Part shown: positions 54,943 to 64,000 of the stretch, piece by piece
Position numbering within the stretch: the stretch's first letter is position 1
Layout: the number at the start of each line of letters is the position of its first letter
The notes under the pieces: generated by a model
What the model saw: the letters and a program-made list of their open reading frames with translations, nothing else
What the model was told of the DNA's origin: nothing
Databases searched by the model: none
Source of the DNA: Plecoglossus altivelis
Taxonomy: Eukaryota > Chordata > Actinopteri > Osmeriformes > Plecoglossidae
NCBI GenBank assembly: GCA_036571765.1
Contig: BROE01000002.1
Span: forward strand, 5,697,204-5,761,203
Length of the DNA: 64,000 bases
Direction: 5' to 3'
Position numbers and translations under genes: made by a program

Positions 54943-55230
54943 ATTAGCATTTCAGCTAGCAACGTTAGCCAGGCTGCTCGATTTTGTGAAACCCAAGATT
55001 GGGACAAATCGAGGTGTGTCTGTTTGCGCTGTCGTCGAGCGTGACTGGGTCATAAACAATCATAACATGGTCTCTAGGGAGGCAGTCAGACAGGCAGGCA
55101 AACTCCAGAGTCCTGGTCTGTTTTAATTAAACGTGTTAGTATTAGCATAGCATTGAAGATGTGTAGCCATAGGCAACGCTATAGTAGGTTGGCTAGCCTA
55201 GCGTAGCATAGCCTGGAGTAAACCACGCTG
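54943..55230. other. GCTA/TTAGC motif clusters
   Basis: Two clusters, at 54943-54972 and 55137-55218, hold many GCTAGC, TTAGC and TAGCATAGC words around unique DNA. Confidence 0.6.
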
Positions 55231-55864
55231 TTATAGCAAGGAGCCATATGGAGCGGCGGAAGGGGTCGGTCGGGAGTTTCAATGAACGGCTGAGCTGCTA
55301 TTTAAAGCCACAGAAGAGATATTCTAATTGATTGTCTCAAGGAAAGCAGGCTATTTATAGGCGTGTTTGTATACTCTTGTACTTGAGGGTTCGTCCAACG
55401 AATAGACGACATCCGAAGAAGAATGTGAGGTTGATTAGTCATTTCCCTCTGTTTGACACTGACGAATCTAAATGCGGTTGGTGAAATATTTAAATGCACT
55501 CTGAACCGAGAAAGGTATGAAATGTTTAATTGATGAAATTACGTCTATTAATAGGCTTATTGGTATTCAAAAAGCAATCTAAAAACCTTCGGATGTACAC
55601 AATGATCCCAGGTAAACCCACAAATGTCATTTACTATCATGCACGATACACAAAACAAAAATTTCCATACGATGTTAACGTGTTAGCAAACAGTGAGGAA
55701 CATTCACTCCTCTCATCCTGCTTTCCCCTCCCACAATGCACTGCTGTGTGACCTCAGTCTGTGTTCCTCCTCCTGATGCCCGCCTGCCCACGGGGCACGA
55801 GGGGCAGATGGACAGAGGATGACATATTTAGCCAGCATGACTGATTCTGCTCTCTGCCTTCCAG
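55231..55864. other. AT-rich unique DNA ending in a splice-acceptor-like tract
   Basis: Unique DNA with no open frame of note. The last 30 bases carry a TGACTGAT branch-point-like word and the pyrimidine tract CTGCTCTCTGCCTTCCAG. Confidence 0.4.
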
Positions 55865-55942
55865 GCTCCATGGCGACCATGTTGGCTAACCTACACGTTA
55901 CAGTCAAGTGGATGGCTGTTCTTGTTGTGGTAGACGTTCCAG
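55865..55942 (+). other. Exon-like segment, 78 bases
   Basis: A strong acceptor lies on the left and GTAATG donor on the right. Only one of three frames is open. It contains an ATG at 55870 (CTCCATGG, a good start context) and a hydrophobic stretch ending WMAVLVVVDVPG. The phase fits the 52254-52269 segment. A phase-1, hydrophobic segment ending Pro-Gly is reminiscent of signal-peptide exons of secreted or Ig-domain proteins, but no family is assigned. Confidence 0.2.
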
Positions 55943-56337
55943 GTAATGTGGGATAGTGGAGCGTGATGGCATATGGTAATGTTGCAAGGGGTATGGCTGT
56001 TGTAAGACCGGGTGAGGCCGCTCTGAGAGATGGCAGTTTGGGCACAGGCTGTACGACGGCTGTATGTTGATGTGGTGGTGCAATTACAATGAGCAGGGAA
56101 ATGTTAGAGGTCCCAAATATCACCCAAACAGAAAGAGATTTTCCCACATAAATACGTTGGTTGTTGAGAGATGCCAACGTAAGGTCAGAGAGAGGGGGGA
56201 CAGAGAGACAGAGTAATAAAAAAAGGGAGTGAACCTGAGAGAGAAAGAGAAAGATGGAAAGGGAAGAACTAGCTGATTAAACCCATGCAGAGCTGCAGGG
56301 GTCGCAGCTGTCAGAACGCAGGCCGCAGGGAATGATG
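55943..56337. other. Unique sequence with short GA tract
   Basis: A GA tract lies at 56189-56260. A 154-codon minus frame (55713-56177) overlaps the exon-like segment but has no recognised domain. Confidence 0.4.
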
Positions 56338-57070
56338 TCTCTCTCTCACTACCTCTCTCTCTCACTGCCTCTCTCTCTCTCACTCACTACCTCTCTCTCT
56401 CACTACCTCTCTCTCTCTCACTCACTCACTATCTCTCTCACTCACTACCCCTCTCTCACTACGTCTCTCTCACTACCTCTCTCTCAGTCACTACCTCTCA
56501 CTCACTACCTCTCTCACAACCTCTCTTTCTCTCTCTACCTCTCTCTCTCACTACCTCTCACTCTCTCTCTCTACCTCTCTCTCACTACCTTTCTCTCTCA
56601 ATACCTCTCTTTCTCTCTCTACCTCTCTCACTAATTCTCTCTCTCACTACCTCTCTCTCGCTACCTCTCTCTCTCGATACCCCTCTCTCTCACTACCGCT
56701 CTCTCTCTTTCACTACCTCTCTCTGTCTCTGTCACTACCCCTCTTTCTCTCTCCCACCCTATCTCTCCTACCCTCTCTCTCTCTCACTAACTCTCTCTCT
56801 CACTACCTCTCTTTCTCTCTCCCACCATCTCTCTCCTGCCCTCTCTTTCTCTCACACTAGCTCTCTCTGACCCTCTCTCTCTCCCACCCTCTCTCTCTCA
56901 CTATCTCTCTCTCCCACCATGTCTCTCCCCCACTCTCCAGCATCCCCCCTCTCTCTGCAGTCTTCTCTCTCACTACCTCTCTTTCTCTCCACCTCTCACT
57001 TTCTCATCCTCTCTCTCATTTTCTCACTCTTTCTCTCTCACACACATTAACACACACACACACACACACT
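56338..57070. repeat. CTCTCTCACTAC minisatellite, ending in CA
   Basis: About 715 bases of CT runs broken by CACTAC, CACTCACTAC or CCACC at 12-24 base intervals, passing into (CA)n at 57050-57070. It is the longest tandem array of the window. Confidence 0.95.
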
Positions 57071-58760
57071 CTAAATCACATTACTTAGCCAGCTCTGAGA
57101 GAGGAAAATGCCTCTCATATGGATCTCCCTTCGGCCTATGTGGTATTTGAGGACAATAGAATTGCTATGTGTATGACAGATGGGATTTCGTATTTGCATA
57201 TGTTATGTAGCTTATTTGAGACGGAATATGAGTCTAACCAGTGGGAAAGCGGTGGAAAACGTTGACCACTGTCTTCTCGATTTGCTTTAAAATGACAATC
57301 GCTGGGTCTAATCTAGGATTGATAATCTCTTTTTATTTCAAGGCACTCAGGTGAGAAACACAACAGGTGTTTCCATAGTGGCTGTCTACATGTGTGATGT
57401 CACATTCTGCATGTAACTGTATTGTAATATATGCAGTGCAAATAACGTGCGTATGACGCGCTTAGCGTGTTTGAGAGTTTTACAGATGGTTTCTTCCAAG
57501 CTGAAACTTATTAGTTATGAGTTATGAGAGAATGTTTAACAGAGGAGGGGAAAAGTGCCTGATAAGCCTAATGATCCCGATGATCACGTGACCTTGCGCG
57601 TGGGCCTGCCCTCTTATCAACACTGCGCCTTCCTCCGCGCTGCAGTGCTAGTAAGCAGCCAGTCTGTAACCTGATCTTTTCCTTGTCTGCCCCGCAACCC
57701 AGGAACATCCCCTGCACTGAGTTGCACTGCGGCTCGTCGTCTCCGGAATGGTCTGAACAGTCAGCGCTTTGCAGAGAGACCCGTCCCCTCGTCACCACCG
57801 GGAGGGTGAGGGGGAGGCGGGGGTGAACTGGATGTTCCCAAGACGATAACGACAACAGCGCGCACAAGAGCGTTTGCCTCGGGGGGTCGGGGAGGCGGGG
57901 GTCTCCGGACGCCGCTCAGTGTGAGTTGCCCACAAGCATCACGATCCAATCTTTGCCTGCCGCATCGGAGCTGAACCCCCTGGCAGCTGGCGGCCACGGT
58001 CGATCCATGCAAAACCCTCTCCCCGCGCCCCCCCCCCCCCGGTCTCACCACCCACACATGACGCAAACGAGGCAGATGATATCTTAATTCTCTATAAAAT
58101 GGCCTGTGCCGTATACGGGATGTGCCTGATTTATGCACTCCAACCGTTCTCCCCTCTGCTCCATCTTGTTATAGCGAACAGCCGGAATGTGTCGGAGTTG
58201 GAGAGCAAGCTAGCAGATATCATGCATATAGCCCTCCACTATCTCACCATAAGCCCCTAGCGTCTACACTCTGATGTCTAATATCTCAAACACTCGGCAT
58301 AATCGCGCCACATGACGCCGAACGTTGGAACTCGTATTTGCTCTGATGCCACCACGGTGATACCGGAAATCAGACTTGCATGTGCGTTACTCACTTTTAC
58401 TCCACACGTTCATGAGCACACTCCAACCTTGGCGAAGCTGCCAATCACACACACAAACTGATGGCAGCCCGATAAAACCGAGGAACGTGCACCCGGAGGG
58501 CGCGTCACTCTGACACCTCGCGTGCTTCCGGCTTATCTTCTCCTCCTAATATCTCTCTCTTCTATCTCTACTGATCCTGTTCAATATCACATTTGCCGGC
58601 TGCAGTCCCGGCTTCCCCAGGATGTGATGCGTTAACAGGAGGAAGTGATGTAAAGGTCAGTGTTTTGGCAGTAAGGTTAGGTTAAATCCCTGGAGAGATG
58701 TTTGTCCAATAGACAGGATGAACAACAGCACTTCAGGGGGGTGCCAAGTCATGACTCAAC
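57071..58760. other. Unique sequence, AT-rich then GC-rich
   Basis: 57071-57560 is AT-rich, with a perfect octamer ATTTGCAT at 57192-57199. 57790-58050 is GC-rich with a C-run at 58030-58040. No gene is recognised in either. Confidence 0.5.
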
Positions 58761-59700
58761 TCTGAGTGCACCGGTTACCCTCCCTGCATGTAGATAAGCA
58801 GCCCTGGGACCGGGCGCACAGCCTCTCTCCACGTCCAGCTGCATTTCTGCATCACAAAAGTGACACCTGCGATATCTTTTTTTCTAATCTACGCGCACAG
58901 ACAACATGCAAATGGAGCATCTCACACGGTTACAGCACTATTAGAATGATGAGAGAGTCTCTTTTTTTTTGGAAGGGGAGGGGGGGGGGCGTTAAATTGA
59001 GATTTCACATTCTGTGCTCATTTCCTCCCTTCGCAGGAACAGCAGTGTATGCACTCTCGCAGAGGAGGTGTTCGTGGAAGGAAATTTCAATAAAAAGTAG
59101 ATTTCACAGGGGAGTGGCAATGGGGGGTTTGCAGTTGAGAGACATAACAGTAAGTGGAGTGCAGGAGTTCAGAGCAGCATGGAGGGAGGGAGTCTACTCT
59201 AGAGGATTACCTCTGCCGGCTCTTTGACTTTGCAGTTCACACTCTACTTGGTTTGGGTTCCCTGCACACCAGAGCAGACAGCTGCCTCCTGGATCCGCCT
59301 GCTCCGACCCATGGCGTGCGAGCGTGTGCGCACGCCAGCGTGTGTCAGGTGTTATGTCAGCACGTAACAACCCAGCGCACACGCGTTGTGACACACGCAC
59401 CCAGCGCAACGCTCGCGGGAAACGGAAACAAAGCGAATCGATGGGGAGGCTTTTCATTGGGTGTGGTCGATGCAGAGGCGGGTCCCGGAGCCGGCGTCAC
59501 CTTGTGATTTACCTGTGGCCAATAAGCACCTCCAGTGAGGGGCGGGAATCCGCTCAGCCTCCCTGTCTAACGGATCGACTGTGCAGACGAGGCCCTTTGG
59601 AGACCCTGGGAGACGTTGGCTCGCTATCCAAGTGCTTCGAGTTCCAGTTCTCTCTCTCCTCTTATCCGTGGATCTAATTCTGATCTGTGCTTCGAGCTGT
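58761..59700. other. Unique sequence with octamer and CpG-rich part
   Basis: A perfect octamer ATGCAAAT lies at 58916-58923, a G-run at 58977-58990, and CpG-rich DNA at 59310-59430. TGGCCAATAAGC at about 59517 contains a CCAAT box. No gene is recognised. Confidence 0.45.
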
Positions 59701-59715
59701 CTGAGCGGGAGGCAT

Positions 59716-60195
59716 CAGAGAGAGAGAGAGACAGGGAGGGGGGAGAGCACGAGAAAGAGAGACCGAGGGAAAGGCACCCACTGACAAAGAAGGGGGAGGG
59801 GAGAGACATGTAACAAGGGAGATAAACAAATAAAGAAAAATGACATGTAGACAGCCGGGGAAGGAAAATGAGTTATACAGTCTGACTGATGGAATGGCCA
59901 ACAGCATGGTGTAGGTACAAGAGAGAGAGAAGGAGAGAGAGAGGGAGGGAGGGAGGGAGGGAGGGAGGGAGAAAGAGGGGGAGAAAGAGGGGGAGAGAGA
60001 GGGGGGAGGGAGAGGGAGGGAGAGAGGGATAGAGTGAGAGAGAGAGATTGAGAGAGAGAGAGAAAGAAGGAATGAAGGAGGAAGGGAGGGAGGGAGAGAG
60101 GGAGGGAGAAAGAGGGGGAGAGAGAAGGAAGGAGAGAGAGGGGGGGAGAAGGAGGGAGAGAGGGACAGAGAGAGAGAAGGAATGAGAGAAAAGAG
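59716..60195. repeat. GA / GGGA arrays
   Basis: A short GA tract at 59718-59775, unique DNA, then nearly 280 bases of GA, GGGA and GGGGGAGAAA purine repeats at 59918-60195. Confidence 0.95.
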
Positions 60196-60319
60196 GAGGT
60201 AGAATTGATGGGTTCCTTGTGGTCCAGTTCTCCATTAGGACGCCGTGAAATATGGCTGGTCCCTGGCTCTGACACTGCAGCCAGGTCTGATTGAGCTGTG
60301 ATCACCCACCTCCTCTCCT

Positions 60320-60321
<2 letters not shown>

Positions 60322-60387
<66 letters not shown>
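60322..60387. repeat. (CA)n perfect microsatellite, about 32 copies
   Basis: Over 60 bases of pure CA, with a short second block at 60401-60413. Confidence 0.95.
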
Positions 60388-60539
60388 CTGTACAGTAAAT
60401 ACACACACACACAGTCCGTGCTGTTGCCAAGACTCGCAACACTAAGCAGAGCAGATGAGACGTCAGGCGATGTCGTAAATTCACACCGCATAGAAGTACA
60501 GGTGCCGCCCTGCCCCTCCCTCCCTCTCATCTCTCTGAG

Positions 60540-60558
60540 ATGTCTCTCTCTCTTTCTT

Positions 60559-60634
<76 letters not shown>

Positions 60635-60640
60635 ACTCTA
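60540..60640. repeat. (CT)n array
   Basis: CT repeats with TTTC and CCCT interruptions. Confidence 0.95.
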
Positions 60641-62042
60641 GACGATGGTGCTTAAACTGAAGGTCTTCATCCTGTACTTCCTTCTCTAAATCCTTTTCCT
60701 CCTCCAACTGGCCTCAAAATGTGACATCGGACTGATAGCCAAGGCCACATGTCCTCTCCCTCCTCCCCATCACTCATCCAGCATATACAGAGCACTACCT
60801 GGGCAAGGTTGGCTATAATTAGCGACAGGCGGCTAATGCTAACCTTCACATACCCTGTCTGTCCACTGGTATTACATGATACATTATCTGGAGGGGTGGG
60901 AGGGGGGGGTGCTAGCCAGCTAGCTAGCCTACATGAGAGAGGAGAACTTTGCATTTAAAACAGCTGTGATGCTACTGTATGATTGTAGCGAGTTATATCG
61001 CTAGATGAGAGAGGTCGGATGACAGAAGGTTGTTTACGTGTTGGAACAGACTCCTCCCTGCCTCCTAGTCGACCCATCTCTTGTTTTATTTGTGTAATAT
61101 GTGTCTTGGCCTTGGTCCAGACTGGTGAGATGCTGCTGCAATAATAAGATTATGAGGAAGTCCAAATCTCATTGGATGTCACCTAGAGTGCCAGGGGAGA
61201 TAAATTGATGAAGTCTTGATAAGTTGTGTGTGGGCGTGTGGGTGTGTGTGTGTGTGTGTACGTGCTGATGAATCAAGTTTAAATCCATTTTATTGCCTTC
61301 TTGCAATACAGGTCTACTTCAGTGGTTTAAAAACACCATAAAATGGTTCTTGAGGAACGCCACATGTCTCCTCTCATATAGACTTCCTCAAAGTGAAATC
61401 CTCAAAACCAGTTTGATTACGAGATCTGAAAGGATTTACTGTCGCCCTTCATCACTGTCAGCCCACATCACAGGCCTTTAAATCAGTTACGACTTCTCTG
61501 TGAAACTTCAGTGCGTGCACTCGCGCATGTGTGTGTTTGCCTGCGCGTTGGCTCGCGAGTATATGTCTGCGTGTTCGTATATATAGTATCTGTGTGTTTC
61601 CATACCGTACGAATGCGTGAGTGCCCTTGCCAGGACGGGTCTTTTGGCGTGTGCGTGATGAGTATGTGTGTGCTCCTGTGGGTTTCCATCTGGAGTGCAT
61701 CCACCAGCGCGTGTGTGCGTGTCTCTGTCGGAGGGTGCGTGAGCATCCGCGCAAGCGTGCTGATCCAGGGTGGGTAAACACAGGATCTGCCAGGAGCAAT
61801 CACTTGATCCCAGGATCTCCCCTCGTTCCCCTGGACTGACGGGTCCCTTTGAGGGGGAGCGGAGCTGACGTCTGTGTTTGTATCCGGGCAGGGAGCTGGG
61901 ACGCAGCCCCGCCTGGACGGGCAGGGCGGGCGGATGTGTCAGGACCGATCGCCGGGGTCACCACGCTGACGACACATTGCGTGTCCTCTGCTTGGCTGTT
62001 CCAACGGCTCAGAGGTGGGGATCAGCTAACCCCTACCTGCAG
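60641..62042. other. Unique sequence with GCTAGC cluster and TG words
   Basis: GCTAGCCAGCTAGCTAGCC lies at 60911-60929, with more such words at 60808-60845. TG lies at 61224-61262. Degenerate TG/CG DNA fills 61505-61760. No gene is seen. Confidence 0.5.
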
Positions 62043-62335
62043 GGGGGAGGGAGAGAGGGAGGTTGAGAGGGAGGGAGAGATGGAGGGAGGGAGGAAGGGA
62101 GAGAGAGAGGGGGGGGAGGGAGAAGGAGAGAGGGAGGGAGGGAGAAGGAGAGAGGGAGGGAGGGATGGAGGGAGAAGGAGAGAGGGAGAAGAAGGATGAG
62201 AGGGAGGTAAAAATGAGGCAGAGGAGGATGGGGAGGGAGGGAGGGAGTGGAAGAGATGTGAGGACAAAGGGAGGGGTGGTAGAAAGAGAGGAGGAGTTAT
62301 GTAGGGAGAGAGGGAGGAAGAAATAGAGAGGAAAG
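62043..62335. repeat. GGGA / GAGG purine array
   Basis: Homopurine DNA of GGGAGA, GGAGGGAGG and GAAGGAGA units with rare T, decaying after about 62200. Confidence 0.95.
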
Positions 62336-63215
62336 TCTCAGTCAATGTATTTGAGAAAGACCAAGAGAGATCAAAACAAGAAATGCAACAACAAGAGAAA
62401 CCCCATGAAATAGTCCTGTTTATAAACCCACTCATGTAGGCTTTGTTAGATCCACGTCCCGCAGCCCAACTCAGACTCTCTGAAGCTCAAGGCATGCTGC
62501 TGTCTTTGTGCTATGTGTGTAATCTCATGTTCCCTGCTCCAGGAACAGCTTTCTCATCCAGAGGATTGGATTCATATTAGCATAACATTGGATGTGTGTG
62601 AGCAACTCTATAAGGCACCTGCCTCATCTCATCTCCACTTTGAAGCAGCACACCTCCGGAGGTTTGCACGGTAACCTGTATTCCAAATCTCACACTCTCA
62701 CGTCTGGTCCGGTGCGATACGCCAACCTGTATTATCTACCAGGCGAAACGCAACAACAACTTTGCATTGACTTTGCATCATTTCACTGCGGCGATGTGTT
62801 TGACCCACATCGAATGCGAAATGGAGGCGCGTTCCTACAGCCTGGCGATACGTCGTTACGGTAAATAGTCCAATCGCAGTTGGTTTCCAAAGAGCTGGAC
62901 TGGCGTCATTTGTCAGCATTAGGAACACCTCTGCCACGTTGTCTGGGGGAAACGCTGACTAGGGTTTTTTCCATCAGGAGAAACATGACTAGGAAGTACG
63001 CGTTGGGGTTTTTTTGTGGATTAATTTCTAATCGAAGACAACAGGGTTACTTTCACCGGTCTGCGTGCGATCGCCTTTCGCCGCCTTGAGACCCGAGCCA
63101 ATCTTTCCTGGCTCCAGGAACCACCCTGTTAGCTTCAAAACCCCATTCCTTCTCACCGGCCATCCATTCTGCCTGGAGTCCACTCTCTCGCCCACGGCGG
63201 ACAAAATCAATATGG
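62336..63215. other. Unique sequence without recognised gene
   Basis: Ordinary composition, no simple repeats of note and no convincing coding frame. Confidence 0.5.
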
Positions 63216-63515
63216 CCTCTGTAGGGTGGGGTGAGGGAGTGAGGGGAGGAAGAGGTGGGGTGTGAGCGGGGGGGTGTGGGGTCGCGGAGAGGAAAAGCCG
63301 CATGGCCAGTGCCCTGCACGTCCACTTTCTCCTCCTCTGTTTTGACCAGAGGTGAATGGTTAGGATGTGTGGTGTGTGTGTGTGTGGTGTCGTGGTCGGT
63401 GTGTGTGGTGTGTGTGGCTGTGGGATGTTGTGTGTGTGTGTTTGGATAGATGTGTGTGTGTGAGAGACAAAATGTGTGTGTGTGCATTTCCATCAGTGTG
63501 TGTGTGTGTGGGAGG
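63216..63515. repeat. G-rich tract then TG array
   Basis: G-rich DNA at 63217-63290, unique DNA, then TG with GTGG, TGAGAGA and TTGG interruptions at 63366-63512. Confidence 0.85.
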
Positions 63516-64000
63516 GGGGTTGTTTGAAAAGGCTGTGGGTAGCATCCAGTTGGCCAACGCCAGTTTACTTTGATGTGGTCTTCCAGTTTTCCTTTCAAGT
63601 ACCCAATTTGGATCGGACAAATACTGGAATTAAACATTCCTCTCTTAAATCATTTCAATTCACCTCAAAACAGAAGTATACAGAAACCTCTTGACAATGG
63701 TTGGAGTTCTATCATGAAATCATTCCCAAGGCCTTACTGTGCAAGTCACCTGAGAAAACATCTTCCCTATAGGCCATGATACTGTTCCCTGTATTCCATC
63801 CTCACTGCACCTTAACATCAGGTATGACGTTCGTCTCACAGGTTCGAAATGTTCCGAACTTCCCATCGGCGAGGAGATGAGAGGATGCGCACATCCTTTT
63901 CCCCGTGGTACATCCCTCCTACGTTCCCGCCTGAGGTGTAGAGTTGTCCACATATGCACCGTGCGCATCCAATTACCTGTCAAACAGTGATCCGCCCTCA
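63516..64000. other. Unique sequence to the right edge
   Basis: No repeats and no recognised gene. TTTGACAG before GTAATT on the minus strand near 63975 resembles a donor site, but the would-be exon lies off the window. Confidence 0.45.

Noticed and set aside
57345..57352. Eight-base microexon between TTTTTATTTCAAG and GTGAGA
   Set aside because: Both splice words are good, but eight bases cannot be judged without transcript data and such pairs are expected by chance.
59715..60530. 271-codon minus-strand frame
   Set aside because: Consists of CA and GA array translations joined by short unique parts.
63840..63860. tRNA-like GGTTCGAAAT
   Set aside because: No matching A-box, acceptor stem or anticodon arm is recognisable around it.

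Overview
This window looks like vertebrate nuclear DNA, most probably from a ray-finned (teleost) fish. The evidence is the extreme density of (CA)n/(TG)n and (GA)n/(CT)n microsatellites, many unrelated minisatellites, AT-rich islands with homeodomain, POU and forkhead motifs between simple repeats, a scaffold gap of 587 N, and recurrent GCTAAC/TTAGC/GCTAGC clusters that I associate with fish intergenic DNA. There is no prokaryotic gene packing, operon, CRISPR array, phage or plasmid module. The species cannot be named from the sequence alone.

I find no protein-coding gene, tRNA, rRNA or recognisable transposon that I can support with confidence. Almost all long open frames are translations of simple repeats (Cys-Val, His-Thr, Ser-Leu, Arg-Glu) or span the N gap. 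The window is best read as intergenic or long-intron DNA, probably the regulatory surroundings of a gene outside it or one with very long introns. A few exon-like segments are recorded at low confidence: a start codon with a perfect donor at 52254-52269, a 78-base segment with good splice sites at 55865-55942 whose only open frame is phase-compatible with it, a 48-base minus-strand segment at 28636-28683, and a 22-base microexon-like segment at 43487-43508.

Layout. 1-1480: TG, CA and C/G-rich repeats around one AT-rich island. 1480-6120: mostly unique sequence. 6120-8000: a CpG cluster, then CT and CA tracts. 8000-13550: unique sequence with a CRE/homeodomain element, a 230-codon ORF and a CCAAT/TATA-like block. 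13550-17890: dense repeats with a long Z-DNA-prone run, ending in a CpG-dense hairpin. 17890-20540: regulatory-looking islands. 20540-23490: long TG, GA and CT arrays. 23490-32650: mixed unique DNA, G-rich tracts and minisatellites. 32649-33235: gap. 33236-40740: a 13-bp minisatellite, a CpG island, regulatory islands and a 12-bp minisatellite. 40741-41335: the best enhancer candidate. 41336-48540: minisatellites alternating with islands. 48540-56340: a perfect CTCF-core match, a 45-49 bp VNTR and the exon-like pair. 56338-64000: a 730-bp CT-type array, then unique sequence broken by GA, CA, CT and TG tracts.

What ties the window together is regulatory rather than protein-coding: at least nine perfect POU octamers, four CTCF-like sites, several CpG-dense patches, paired CCAAT boxes, direct repeats of GGGTCA and homeodomain clusters. 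All of these are motif readings by eye. Conservation and expression data would decide which are functional.
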